64,000 nt of DNA from an uncultured Sphingopyxis sp. (lineage in GTDB: Bacteria; Pseudomonadota; Alphaproteobacteria; Sphingomonadales; Sphingomonadaceae): positions 1,736,001 to 1,800,000 of the forward strand of contig NZ_LT598653.1 of the NCBI RefSeq assembly GCF_900078365.1, read 5' to 3'. The number at the start of each line of letters is the position of its first letter. Within the stretch, counting starts at the first letter, position 1. Positions 8,979-18,012 of this stretch are shown piece by piece. Both the position numbers and the translations under genes were made by a program. Under the pieces are notes generated by a model. It was not told the origin of the DNA. It saw only the letters and a list, made by a program, of their open reading frames with translations, and made no database searches.

Positions 8979-11147
8979 ATGAATCAATTGGTCAGTGATC
9001 GCCAAGCCATGGTGTCGGCAACCGATGCCGACTATGGCGTTCAGGATGAACCGTCGGGCGTGGCGATTGTCGAGCAGCTATGGACGGCTGCGCTCAGTCA
9101 TCGCAACCTCGCGATTGGTGTCATCCTCGGAGCGTTGTTGCTCGGGCTTTTGGCGACGTTTCTCGCGACGCCGCAATATCGCTCAACCGCGCGATTGGAA
9201 ATTCTGCCGGACGCGCCGGTCGCGACTTCGGTCGAGGGGCAGCGCGACAAGGCGCTGGTCAACGAAATCTCCTTCTACAACACGCAATATTCGCTGTTGC
9301 AGTCGGAATCGCTCGCCGAACGCGTCGTGCGAGCCGGAAATCTGCTTTCCGACAAGGATTTTCTCACGGCATTTAAGATGGAGAATGTCGACGCCTCGAT
9401 GAGTAGTGCCGAAAGGCGCAATCTGAACGGCGACGCGGTAGGGATTCTACTCGACCGGCTTTCGGTTTCCCCTGTGCGCAATTCGAGCCTCGTCGATGTC
9501 GCTTTCGCGACACCGTCCCCGCGTCTCTCGGCAAAGCTTGCCAATCTGTGGGGCCAGCAGTTCCAGCAGGCGAGCATCGATCGCCGGTTTGCCGCCACCT
9601 CGGACGCGCGGAAATATCTTGAAGCGCGTCTCCAGACGTTGCGCCGGAATCTCGAATCGTCGGAACGGTCGCTGATCAATTACGGCATGAGCAAGGGGAT
9701 CGTTACGATCTCGTCACAGACCGGTGCCGACGGCCGCACGCAGACGCAAACGCTGGTGGCTTCGGACATCGCGGGCATCAGTGCGGCGCTCTCCAAGGCG
9801 CGCGAAGAACGGATCGCCGCCGAAGCGCAACTCGCCAACGAGATGTCCGGCATCGCCGCGGTCAATGCGCCGACGATCGGGGCCCTACGGCAAAAGCGCG
9901 CGGAATTGCAGGCCGAATTGGCCCAGCAACGCACGATATTCGCTGACGATTATCCGGCGGTCGCGTCGCTCAGGGCGCAGATCGCCAATCTCGACCGCAG
10001 CATCGCTGCCGAAACCGCGCGCTCGTCGCAGGGCAATCGCGAGGCGTATCAGGCGTCGGTGCGCCGCGAACGCGACCTGCAGAACGAACTCGACAACCTG
10101 ACCCAGCGCTACAACAAGCAGCAGCGTGAATCGATCGAAATGGCGATCCTGCAGCGCGAGGTGGATTCGAACCGCCAACTCTATGACGGGCTCCTGCAAC
10201 GATATAAGGAAATCGGAGCGGCCGGAGTGGGGACCAACAATATTTCGGTCGTCGACGCGGCGAAGATTGCCGACCGGCCGTCGAGTCCGCGCCTGATCCT
10301 CAATGTCGCGCTGGCGTTGCTCGCGGGCATAGGCCTTGCCGGCGGACTAATTTTCGCGCTGGAAAAGATCGACAGCTCGGTCCGCGACCCGCAAGATGTC
10401 GGCGTGCGCTTCGGTTTGCCGCTGCTTGGGGCAATCCCCGAAGTGTCGGGGCATCCGGCCGAGCTCATCACCGACAAGAAGTCGGCGATCTACGAGGCCT
10501 ATTTCTCCCTGATGACCAACCTGTCGTTCCTGACGACGCATGGCGCGCCGCGGTCGATCATGCTGACGTCGTCGCAACCGCGGGAAGGCAAGAGCAATTC
10601 CTCGCTGTGCCTCGCGACGGTGATGGCGGGTGTCGGAAAGTCGGTGATTCTGGTCGATGCCGACGTCCGCAACCCGTCGCAAAACGAGTATCTGGGTATC
10701 CCGAACAAATTGGGTCTCAGCCATTATCTGGCGGGCGATGACAACATCGACGCGATGATCGCCGAATTGCCCAAGCACGGCTTCTCGATCATCACTGCGG
10801 GGAAGGTGCCACCCAATGCGGCGGAACTGCTTGGCAGCGAGCGCCTGGATGATCTGATCGCCGAGCTGCTGAAGCGTTATGACCATGTTCTCATCGATTC
10901 GCCGCCGTTGCTGGGGCTGGCCGACGCGCCGCTGATCGCGCGCCGCGTGGAGGGGGTGCTGTTCACGATCGAAGCGAATGCGACGAAGCAGCGTCCGATC
11001 TCGAACGCGCTGATCAGGCTCCGCATGTCGGGTGCGAAGATTTTCGGCGCGATCGTCACAAAGGTTGGCGCCCGCAATCAAGCCTATGGTTATGGCTACG
11101 GTTACGGTTACGGGTTCAGCTACGGTAAGGAAGAGCAGAAGGGTTGA
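8979..11147 (+). CDS. Polysaccharide co-polymerase / bacterial tyrosine autokinase (Wzc/GumC type)
   Basis: 722 residues, inner-membrane chain-length regulator fused to a BY-kinase. A Wzz domain begins with a membrane segment at about residues 41-63, then a long coiled coil with repeated Arg/Glu-rich heptads (about 200-420). A second membrane segment lies at about 439-460 and the cytoplasmic kinase follows. Walker A is SSQPREGKSN (about 530-538), Walker A' is VILVDADVRNP (about 557) and Walker B-like is VLIDSPPL (about 636). The tail holds six tyrosines in an alternating YGYG pattern, the expected autophosphorylation cluster. ATG 8979 was chosen; a TTG seven codons earlier overlaps the previous gene. 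Confidence 0.93.
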   Translation: MNQLVSDRQAMVSATDADYGVQDEPSGVAIVEQLWTAALSHRNLAIGVILGALLLGLLATFLATPQYRSTARLEILPDAPVATSVEGQRDKALVNEISFYNTQYSLLQSESLAERVVRAGNLLSDKDFLTAFKMENVDASMSSAERRNLNGDAVGILLDRLSVSPVRNSSLVDVAFATPSPRLSAKLANLWGQQFQQASIDRRFAATSDARKYLEARLQTLRRNLESSERSLINYGMSKGIVTISSQTGADGRTQTQTLVASDIAGISAALSKAREERIAAEAQLANEMSGIAAVNAPTIGALRQKRAELQAELAQQRTIFADDYPAVASLRAQIANLDRSIAAETARSSQGNREAYQASVRRERDLQNELDNLTQRYNKQQRESIEMAILQREVDSNRQLYDGLLQRYKEIGAAGVGTNNISVVDAAKIADRPSSPRLILNVALALLAGIGLAGGLIFALEKIDSSVRDPQDVGVRFGLPLLGAIPEVSGHPAELITDKKSAIYEAYFSLMTNLSFLTTHGAPRSIMLTSSQPREGKSNSSLCLATVMAGVGKSVILVDADVRNPSQNEYLGIPNKLGLSHYLAGDDNIDAMIAELPKHGFSIITAGKVPPNAAELLGSERLDDLIAELLKRYDHVLIDSPPLLGLADAPLIARRVEGVLFTIEANATKQRPISNALIRLRMSGAKIFGAIVTKVGARNQAYGYGYGYGYGFSYGKEEQKG

Positions 11148-11184
11148 CCTTTCCGCTCGATCTACGGACCGGTTTGGAAATGCA

Positions 11185-12441
11185 ATGACTGTCAGGCGCG
11201 GAATCGGCTGGTTGATCGTGATCGCGGCCTCTTTGGTCGTCGGCGTGTGGAGCTATGCCGTTGCCAATGCGAAGCGGGCGCCGTCGCGGGCGCTGGTCGT
11301 CGCGGCACCGATGTCTGGCACTGCAAAGGCCAGTGTCGCTTATAATAGTTTCGCTGCGCGGAGCGCGAAGAATGCGAAAGCCGATGTAAGCCGGGAAGAA
11401 ACAGAGCTGGCGAACGCTGCCTATCGGAGCGAACCCCTCTCGGCTCCCGCGCTCGGCATTTTGGCGGTGTCGATGACCAACGCCGAGCAGGCGCAGAAGC
11501 GGCAGGCGCTGCTCGACCTGGCGGGCAAAATCAATCGCCGCAATATGCTGGTCAACAACGAGTTGATCAAGGCGGCGGCGCTACGCGGCGACGATCGCAC
11601 CTTTTTCACCTGGTTGTCGCGGGTCATGCTGACCGGAAACGAAGCGAAAACGACGTACGGCGCGGCAATGGCGGACGCGACGGCGAGAGAGGGCACCGTG
11701 GCGGCACTGGCCCCGATCATCGGCCCGCGCCCTAAGTGGACTGATTATTATTGGTCGCTGGTCGTCAGGCGTCCGGCCAGCCTGATCAATGCGGCCAGGC
11801 TACGGCTGGCGGTTGCCGGAGCGCCGTGGCGTCAGACCGACATAGCGGCGACAGACAAGCGGCTGTTGCAGGAACTTGTTCGCTATGGACATCTCGACGC
11901 GGGATATGAACTGGCATCGGGTCTAGGGTTACGCGATAAAAACGCGAAAGGCGCCGGCGCCAATCTCCTCCGGAATGGCAATTTCGGGTCCGTTCCCGAC
12001 CTGGCTCCCTTTGATTGGCAACTGTCGTCGATAGGGAGTTTGGGGGCGTCGATCGACTCCCGCGGAAAGACGCTTCTAATATCGGCAATCGGTGGCGCAC
12101 GCGCGCCGGCGGCACAGCAATTGCTTCGTCTTTCCCCCGGTAAATACGTCGTCGACTGGGAATTGTCGGCCAATGGCGAATTAAGCCGTGAAACTTTGTT
12201 CGCGCGGATTAGCTGCGCGGAGGGTGGTGCCAAATACGGAGCTCCGCGCATAGATCTTGCGGATCCATCCCATCCCAAGACTGTCACCGTCTCCGGCGCC
12301 GGTTGCAACTGGTACTGGTTTGCGATCGACGTGGAGATCCCGGATTCAGCCGCCGGCGTTGATGTCCATCTGAAACAAATATCGCTTAAACCAGCTCCAA
12401 GCGATCGTGGCGTTTCGGGCGGTTCCGACGGAGAGAATTGA
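11185..12441 (+). CDS. Membrane-anchored protein of unknown function linked to polysaccharide export
   Basis: 418 residues, no family recognised. An N-terminal hydrophobic helix (GIGWLIVIAASLVVGVWSYA, about residues 5-24) should anchor it in the inner membrane with the rest outside. The middle (about 60-240) is helical and Ala-rich with regularly spaced hydrophobics, as in TPR-like folds. The C-terminal third begins NLLRNGNFGSVPDLAPFDWQL, which resembles the entry of a carbohydrate-binding jelly-roll domain. It follows the kinase by 37 bp and faces a convergent glycosyltransferase, so it belongs to the export module. A role in assembly or chain-length control would be inference. Confidence 0.7.
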   Translation: MTVRRGIGWLIVIAASLVVGVWSYAVANAKRAPSRALVVAAPMSGTAKASVAYNSFAARSAKNAKADVSREETELANAAYRSEPLSAPALGILAVSMTNAEQAQKRQALLDLAGKINRRNMLVNNELIKAAALRGDDRTFFTWLSRVMLTGNEAKTTYGAAMADATAREGTVAALAPIIGPRPKWTDYYWSLVVRRPASLINAARLRLAVAGAPWRQTDIAATDKRLLQELVRYGHLDAGYELASGLGLRDKNAKGAGANLLRNGNFGSVPDLAPFDWQLSSIGSLGASIDSRGKTLLISAIGGARAPAAQQLLRLSPGKYVVDWELSANGELSRETLFARISCAEGGAKYGAPRIDLADPSHPKTVTVSGAGCNWYWFAIDVEIPDSAAGVDVHLKQISLKPAPSDRGVSGGSDGEN

Positions 12442-12470
12442 ATTTTCTCCGGGTGTTGCCGCGGAGCTGC

Positions 12471-13655
12471 TCAAGGAAGAATATCGGCGAGCTTGCGCGC
12501 TAGAGATCTGAAGTCGTGATTTTTCTCGATATATTCGCGAGCATTTGTACCCATCGTTTGTCGCACAGTCAGCGGCGTATCCAATAGTTGCCGAATTGCG
12601 TCCGCCAAGGCGGCCGGCTTGCCTGGTTGCACGGTGATCCCCCCGGATGCGTCGGCGATCGGGTTATTCGACGCGCTGCTGCAAAACAGAGTCGGCCGTC
12701 CCGACGCCATGAAGTCGAAGAGCTTATTGCTGCTGATACCATAGTTGAATACCGGCGCGTCGATCAGGTTGAACACGAACGCGTCTGCCTGCGCGGCCAA
12801 GGCAGGAATAGCATCCTTCGGTACTGGCGGTTCGAAGCTGACATTGGCGAGACCGGCCGCCGCCTCGACAAGGGAAGTCTTGGAAGGGCCGTCGCCGATC
12901 AAGCGGAGGCGGACCGGCTGATCCCCCAACAGACGCATCGCGGCTATCACGTTGTCAAGACCGTTGGCGCCACCATGGGCTCCGAAATACATTAGCATGA
13001 AGGTTTCCGCGGGAAGCGGTGGAGGAGGCGAAGGGAAGCGGTCCAGATCGATCCCGTTGGGCAGCCACGCAATTTTGTCTTCGGAAATGTCGAAGCGACG
13101 TATGTAGCGGTGGGCGTGCGGTAAGAGCGAAATGATTTTCTCTGCACCCCGGTAAAGACGCCCTTCGAGCATACGCATGGCAATCGCTGCCGGGTGATTG
13201 CGCGAGAGCGTGCCCATGTCGATCAGCGTTTCGGGCCAGAGATCCCTGACTTCGAAAAAAAAGGGAACATTAAATCGCGATGCGAGCCGGAGCCCGGCCC
13301 AAGCCGCGAGTGGATGGACGCTGGACCCGATGACTGCGTCGGGCGGCGGTAGCGGCGCGGTCGATTTGCCCAGCGCTCGCACGGCGTATGTTGCCATATT
13401 GCGCAAGCGGCCGAGGCCGTTGCCCTGATAGGCCGGGGTCGCGAGCCAAAGGAAGTCGATGCCGTCGAATGTGTCGAGGCGATGGTTTTCTCCCGCAGCT
13501 AACCGCTGCCGCCCGGTATTCAATTCGGTGCCGGCCGCAATGATAGATGCCTTCCAGCCGAATTCGCGAAGATGTTTGGCGAGATCGAAATGCCGGGTAC
13601 CGCCGAAGGATCCCGGTTCCTGGGCGTAATGATTGAGTATCCAGACATTCTTCAT
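12471..13655 (-). CDS. Glycosyltransferase family 4
   Basis: 394 residues, GT-B fold. The N-terminus NVWILNHYAQEPGSFGGTRHFDLAKHL is typical of WbuB-like GT4 enzymes. EVRDLWPETL follows in the acceptor domain, and the C-terminal nucleotide-sugar part includes WLPNGIDLDRF, YFGAHGGANGLDNVI and DFMASGRPTLF. It should add one sugar to the lipid-linked repeat at the cytoplasmic face. ATG 13655 was chosen over a GTG four codons upstream; neither has a clear ribosome site. It is divergent from wbpA across about 285 bp. Confidence 0.85.
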   Translation of the reverse strand: MKNVWILNHYAQEPGSFGGTRHFDLAKHLREFGWKASIIAAGTELNTGRQRLAAGENHRLDTFDGIDFLWLATPAYQGNGLGRLRNMATYAVRALGKSTAPLPPPDAVIGSSVHPLAAWAGLRLASRFNVPFFFEVRDLWPETLIDMGTLSRNHPAAIAMRMLEGRLYRGAEKIISLLPHAHRYIRRFDISEDKIAWLPNGIDLDRFPSPPPPLPAETFMLMYFGAHGGANGLDNVIAAMRLLGDQPVRLRLIGDGPSKTSLVEAAAGLANVSFEPPVPKDAIPALAAQADAFVFNLIDAPVFNYGISSNKLFDFMASGRPTLFCSSASNNPIADASGGITVQPGKPAALADAIRQLLDTPLTVRQTMGTNAREYIEKNHDFRSLARKLADILP

Positions 13656-13940
13656 ATGAAATTTCACCGTCGCGAATAGTCGTCAAAGGGAGAGCGAGAC
13701 GTGCGCGGATGCGCAGAAGGGGGTCGCGCGAGCGTTATGATGACGAGGCCGAAGCGTCAATCTTTGCTCTCCATGGGATCGACTCCACACTCCGCACCGT
13801 TCCTGTCCCGGCGCCCCCTATATATTCAGCCGCTGCGATGAACCGCCGCAGAAGCGCGAAGGTCGGTAGATCTGGGGTTGCTAGAGGATTGCAAATCGCG
13901 GCAGGCTTCCATAGGGGGACTTCTCCAATCGAAAGGTCTG

Positions 13941-15254
13941 ATGACTCCCCCCATGCAAAAATTTATCGATGGCCTCGCGGCAAAAACCTTGCGCGTCGGC
14001 ATACTGGGCCTTGGCTATGTCGGCATCCCGTTGGCTAAGCGCATATCGGCGGTCGGCTTGCACGTCCTCGGCTTCGACATCGTTCAGGAGCGGGTCGACG
14101 AGTTGAACGCCGGCACCAGTCCGATCAAGCATATCGGCAATGACGAAATCGCGGAGATGCGCGCTTCGGGGTTCGAGGCGACCACCGATTTCAGCCGTTC
14201 GGCCGAATGCGATGCGTTGATCATTTGCGTGCCGACGCCGCTCAACACCTATCGCGAGCCTGACCTCAGCTTCGTGACCTCGACGATGGACAATCTGCTG
14301 CCGCATCTGCGCAAGGGGCAGATGCTGTCGCTCGAAAGCACGACCTGGCCGGGCACGACCGAAGAAATATTGCTGCCTTACGTCGAACAGGCCGGGCTGA
14401 AGGTCGGTGAGGATTTCTATCTCGTCTATTCGCCCGAGCGCGAGGATCCCGGCAACGCCTCGTTCGATACGCAGACGATCCCCAAGGTGATCGGCGGCCA
14501 CACGCCGGCCTGCCTGAAGCTAGGCACCGCGCTCTATGCGGCGTTCATCGACCGGGTGGTTCCGGTGAGCTCGACCAAGGCGGCCGAGATGGTCAAGCTG
14601 CTCGAGAATATCCACCGTTCGGTGAACATCGGCCTCGTCAACGAGATGAAGATCGTCGCCGACAAGATGGGCCTCAACATCTTCGAGGTCATCGACGCCG
14701 CGGCGACCAAGCCCTTCGGTTTCACGGCCTATTATCCGGGACCGGGGATCGGCGGGCACTGCATTCCGATCGACCCCTTCTACCTGACGTGGAAGGCGCG
14801 CGAGTTCGGGCTGCACACGCGCTTCATCGAACTGGCCGGCGAAGTGAACGCCGCGATGCCGCAATATGTCGTCGACAAGACGACCGCCGCGCTCAACGAG
14901 CATGGGAAGGCCGTGAAGGGCTCGAAAATTCTCGTGCTCGGCATCGCCTACAAACGCGACGTCGACGACATGCGCGAGAGTCCGTCGGTGCATGTGATGG
15001 AACTGCTGCGCGATATGGGCGCGGAGGTCGCCTACAGCGATTCGAACGTTCCGCGCTTCCCGAAGATGCGCGAGCATGTTTTCGACCTCTCCTCGATGCC
15101 GCTGACGGCCGAGAATATCCGCGCGCAGGATGCGGTTCTGCTGCTGACCGACCACAGCGACGTCGACTATGATCTGGTGATGCGCGAGGCCCGGCTGCTG
15201 GTCGATACACGCGGCAAGCTCGGCCTCAATCTTCCGAACGTCGTGCGCGCATGA
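13941..15254 (+). CDS. wbpA: UDP-N-acetyl-D-glucosamine 6-dehydrogenase (WbpA type)
   Basis: Oxidises UDP-GlcNAc to UDP-GlcNAcA, the first step toward UDP-2,3-diacetamido-2,3-dideoxy-mannuronate. 437 residues with GLGYVG (23-28), LESTTWPGTTEE, VYSPEREDPG, the catalytic Cys274 in GPGIGGHCIPIDPFYL and GIAYKRDVDDMRESP. SPEREDPGN and HCIPIDPFY match the WbpA/WlbA-pathway group rather than Ugd or WecC. ATG 13941 has GAAAGG about 5-10 bases upstream; an earlier in-frame start adds 21 unlikely residues. It opens a four-gene run wbpA-B-D-E with overlapping or very close junctions. Confidence 0.9.
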   Translation: MTPPMQKFIDGLAAKTLRVGILGLGYVGIPLAKRISAVGLHVLGFDIVQERVDELNAGTSPIKHIGNDEIAEMRASGFEATTDFSRSAECDALIICVPTPLNTYREPDLSFVTSTMDNLLPHLRKGQMLSLESTTWPGTTEEILLPYVEQAGLKVGEDFYLVYSPEREDPGNASFDTQTIPKVIGGHTPACLKLGTALYAAFIDRVVPVSSTKAAEMVKLLENIHRSVNIGLVNEMKIVADKMGLNIFEVIDAAATKPFGFTAYYPGPGIGGHCIPIDPFYLTWKAREFGLHTRFIELAGEVNAAMPQYVVDKTTAALNEHGKAVKGSKILVLGIAYKRDVDDMRESPSVHVMELLRDMGAEVAYSDSNVPRFPKMREHVFDLSSMPLTAENIRAQDAVLLLTDHSDVDYDLVMREARLLVDTRGKLGLNLPNVVRA

Positions 15255-16222
15255 GCCAGCCTCGTATCGCTCACGTCGGTTGCGGCTATTGGGGCAAGAA
15301 TCTTGCGCGCAATTTCGCCGAGCTCGGCGCGCTCGAAGCCATTGTCGACGATCACCGCGAAACCGCCGAACGCATTTCGGAGGCGACCGGCGCGCGGATC
15401 GCGTCGCTGAACGAGGTCCTCGCCGATCCCGCGATCGACGGCATCTCCTTTGCGACCCCTGCCGAAACGCACGCCGCGCTCGCGCTGCGCGCGCTCGAAA
15501 GCGGCAAACATGTCTACGTCGAAAAGCCCGTCGCGCTTTCGCCGGGCGATGCCGAGACGCTGATCGAGGTCGCGGCGCGACACGACCGGCGGCTGATGGT
15601 CGGGCATCTGCTGCAATATCACCCGATCTTTCGCAAGATGCGCGAGATGGTGCGCTCGGGCGCGATCGGCGCGCTGAGTTACGTCTATTCGAACCGCATG
15701 TCGCTGGGCAAATTCCGGGTCGAGGAAAATGTCCTCTGGTCCTTCGCACCGCACGATGTGTCGATGATCCTGTCGCTCGTCGACGCCGATTGCACCGGGG
15801 TGACGGCGCAGGGGGCGGCGATCGTCACCCCCGGTATCGAGGATTGGGCGCTGCTCCAGTTGCGCTTCGCCAACGGGCTGAAGGGGCATATCCAGACGAG
15901 CTGGCTCCATCCCTTCAAGGAACAGCGCCTCGTCGCGATCGGCAGCGAGGGCATGCTGGTGTTCGAGGATTCGGCACCCGAATGGGACAACAAGCTGCGG
16001 CTCTATCGCCATCGCATCGACCGCGACGGCCCGGTGCCGGTTCCGCATCCGGCCGCGGCCGAGGCGATCGTCGTCGAGAAGTCGGAGCCGCTTCGCAACG
16101 AATGCCAGCATTTCCTCGACTGTATCGCGAACGGCGCCGCGCCGCTGACCGACGGGGCCGAGGGACTTGCCGTGCTGAACGTATTGCGCCGCGCCTCCGA
16201 CGCGCTCGCATCCGCTTCCTAG
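15251..16222 (+). CDS. wbpB: UDP-GlcNAcA 3-dehydrogenase, Gfo/Idh/MocA family (WbpB type)
   Basis: Oxidises carbon 3 of UDP-GlcNAcA so that it can be aminated. 323 residues: N-terminal Rossmann fold with GCGYWGKNLARN, the family EKP motif (VYVEKPVALS, about residues 92-101), then a C-terminal alpha/beta sheet domain with FAPHDVSMIL. GYWGKNL and the HDVSM histidine fit WbpB/WlbA. The ATG overlaps the wbpA stop by 4 bp (ATGA), so translation is coupled. Confidence 0.88.
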   Translation: MSQPRIAHVGCGYWGKNLARNFAELGALEAIVDDHRETAERISEATGARIASLNEVLADPAIDGISFATPAETHAALALRALESGKHVYVEKPVALSPGDAETLIEVAARHDRRLMVGHLLQYHPIFRKMREMVRSGAIGALSYVYSNRMSLGKFRVEENVLWSFAPHDVSMILSLVDADCTGVTAQGAAIVTPGIEDWALLQLRFANGLKGHIQTSWLHPFKEQRLVAIGSEGMLVFEDSAPEWDNKLRLYRHRIDRDGPVPVPHPAAAEAIVVEKSEPLRNECQHFLDCIANGAAPLTDGAEGLAVLNVLRRASDALASAS

Positions 16223-16235
16223 AAAGGGATCGACC

Positions 16236-16811
16236 ATGACGATCCATCCCAAAGCCGTCGTCCATGAAAGCGCCTTCGTGGACGACAATGTGTCGATCGG
16301 CGAAGATACGCGCATCTGGCACTTCGTCCATGTGCTGCCGCACACCACGATCGGTGCGCGTTGCTCGCTCGGCCAGAATGTGATGGCCGGGCCGCACGTC
16401 ACGATCGGCGACAATTGCAAGATTCAGAACAATGTCGCGCTCTACAAGGGCGTGACGCTGGCCGACGATGTATTCTGCGGCCCTTCGTGCGTGTTCACCA
16501 ACGTGCTGACGCCGCGCGCGTTCGTCGAGCGCAAGGACGAGTTTCGCGATACGCCGGTGGGGAAGGGAGCGACGATCGGCGCCAACGCCACCATCGTCTG
16601 CGGAAACCGGCTGGGCGAATATTGCATGGTCGCGGCGGGCGCGGTGGTCACGCGCGACGTGCCGCCCTTCGCGCTCGTCGCCGGAGTGCCCGCGCGGCGT
16701 ATCGGCTGGGTTTCGCGCACCGGCGAACGCCTCGACGAGACGCTCGTCTGCCCGCGCACGGGCGAAGTCTATGAAGAAATCGACGGCGCGCTGCGCCTGG
16801 TTGAAGGTTGA
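16236..16811 (+). CDS. wbpD: UDP-2-acetamido-3-amino-glucuronate N-acetyltransferase (WbpD type)
   Basis: Acetylates the 3-amino group made by the aminotransferase. 191 residues, nearly all left-handed beta-helix: repeated hexapeptides such as VSIGED, TTIGAR, VTIGDN and ATIGAN are spread over about residues 15-145. The N-terminal HPKAVVHESAFVDDN and the ending GEVYEEIDGALR fit the WbpD/WlbB group. It lies between wbpB and wbpE, 13 and 6 bp from them, so the chemistry is supported by context. Confidence 0.88.
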   Translation: MTIHPKAVVHESAFVDDNVSIGEDTRIWHFVHVLPHTTIGARCSLGQNVMAGPHVTIGDNCKIQNNVALYKGVTLADDVFCGPSCVFTNVLTPRAFVERKDEFRDTPVGKGATIGANATIVCGNRLGEYCMVAAGAVVTRDVPPFALVAGVPARRIGWVSRTGERLDETLVCPRTGEVYEEIDGALRLVEG

Positions 16812-16817
16812 ACCATC

Positions 16818-17939
16818 ATGACGATCGAATTTATCGACCTCAAGGCGCAGCAGGCGCGGATCAAGGACAAGCTCGACGCGCGCATCCAGGCGGTGCTGGC
16901 GGGCGGCGCCTATATCATGGGGCCCGAAGTGCGCGAACTCGAAGGCGAACTCGCGACATTTTGCGGCGCGAAGCATGCGCTGACCTGCGCCAATGGCACC
17001 GATGCGCTGCATCTGGCGCTGATGGCGCTCGGCGCCAAGGCGGGCGACGCGGTCTTCTGTCCGTCCTTCACCTTTGCGGCGACCGCGGAAATCGTACCGC
17101 ACGTCGGTGCGACGCCGGTCTTCGTCGATGTCGATGCGCGGACATTCAATCTTTGCGTCGAGAGCCTGAAGCGCGCGATCGTCCATGCCAAGGAACTGGG
17201 CTTTCGCCCCGCGGGGATCATTCCGGTCGATCTGTTCGGTCTGCCCGCCGATTATGAGGCGATCGAGGCGATCGCCCGCGAAAACGGCATGTGGATCATC
17301 TCCGACAGCGCGCAGGGCTTTGGCGCGACCTACAAGGACCGCACCACCGGTAGCATCGGCGACATCGCGACCACGTCCTTTTTCCCGGCGAAACCGCTCG
17401 GCTGCTACGGCGATGGCGGCGCGGTGTTCACCAGCAACGACGAACTGGCGGCGCTGATCGGTTCGCTGCGGGTCCACGGGAAGGGCAGCGACAAATATGA
17501 CAATGTCCGGATCGGCGTGAACAGCCGGCTCGATACGCTGCAAGCGGCGATCCTGCTCGAAAAGCTCGCCATCTATGCCGACGAACTCGATGCCCGGCAG
17601 ACGGTGGCGGGGCGCTATTCGGCGGCGCTCGGCGAGCGATTCCAGGTTCCCTACATTCCCAACGAGACGCGGTCGGTCTGGGCGCAATATACGCTGCGAG
17701 CTGCCTCCACCGAGGAACGCGACGCCGCGATGGCGGCACTGAAGGCCGAACATATCCCGAGCGTCGTCTATTATCCGCTGCCGCTGCACCAGCAGCAGGC
17801 CTATAAGGATTATCCCGCCGACCCACAGGGGTTGTCAACATGCGCCGAGCTTGCGAAAACGGTGTTCAGCCTGCCTATGCACCCCTATCTTTCGGAGCAG
17901 GATCAGGATCGGATCATCGACGTGCTGTTGCGCGTTTGA
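16818..17939 (+). CDS. wbpE: UDP-2-acetamido-2-deoxy-3-oxo-glucuronate aminotransferase (WbpE type, DegT/DnrJ/EryC1 family)
   Basis: PLP enzyme that puts an amino group at carbon 3, with glutamate as likely donor. 373 residues. The start IEFIDLKAQQARIKDKLDAR is typical. The cofactor lysine is about Lys192 in FFPAKPLGCYGDGGA, with ISDSAQGFGATYK before it and KYDNVRIGVNSRLDTLQAA after it. It closes the wbpA-B-D-E run; the fifth enzyme, a WbpI-type epimerase, is at 25.2 kb. About 70 bp separate it from the flippase gene. Confidence 0.9.
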   Translation: MTIEFIDLKAQQARIKDKLDARIQAVLAGGAYIMGPEVRELEGELATFCGAKHALTCANGTDALHLALMALGAKAGDAVFCPSFTFAATAEIVPHVGATPVFVDVDARTFNLCVESLKRAIVHAKELGFRPAGIIPVDLFGLPADYEAIEAIARENGMWIISDSAQGFGATYKDRTTGSIGDIATTSFFPAKPLGCYGDGGAVFTSNDELAALIGSLRVHGKGSDKYDNVRIGVNSRLDTLQAAILLEKLAIYADELDARQTVAGRYSAALGERFQVPYIPNETRSVWAQYTLRAASTEERDAAMAALKAEHIPSVVYYPLPLHQQQAYKDYPADPQGLSTCAELAKTVFSLPMHPYLSEQDQDRIIDVLLRV

Positions 17940-18012
17940 AACCTTGCCTGCCCGCGGGTAGGGAAAGCGTCGTCGCGAACCTCCTGAAAGATCGAGCAGA
18001 TGGCGGAATGAC

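Noticed and set aside
11078..11127. TAC/GGT-rich run as a microsatellite
   Set aside because: It lies in frame as the Tyr-rich tail of a BY-kinase, which is expected for the family; synonymous variation (TAT/TAC, GGT/GGC) argues for protein-level selection.
15915..17789. 624-codon minus-strand frame opposite the wbpB-wbpD-wbpE genes
   Set aside because: Shadow frame; Arg/Ala-rich with no recognisable fold.
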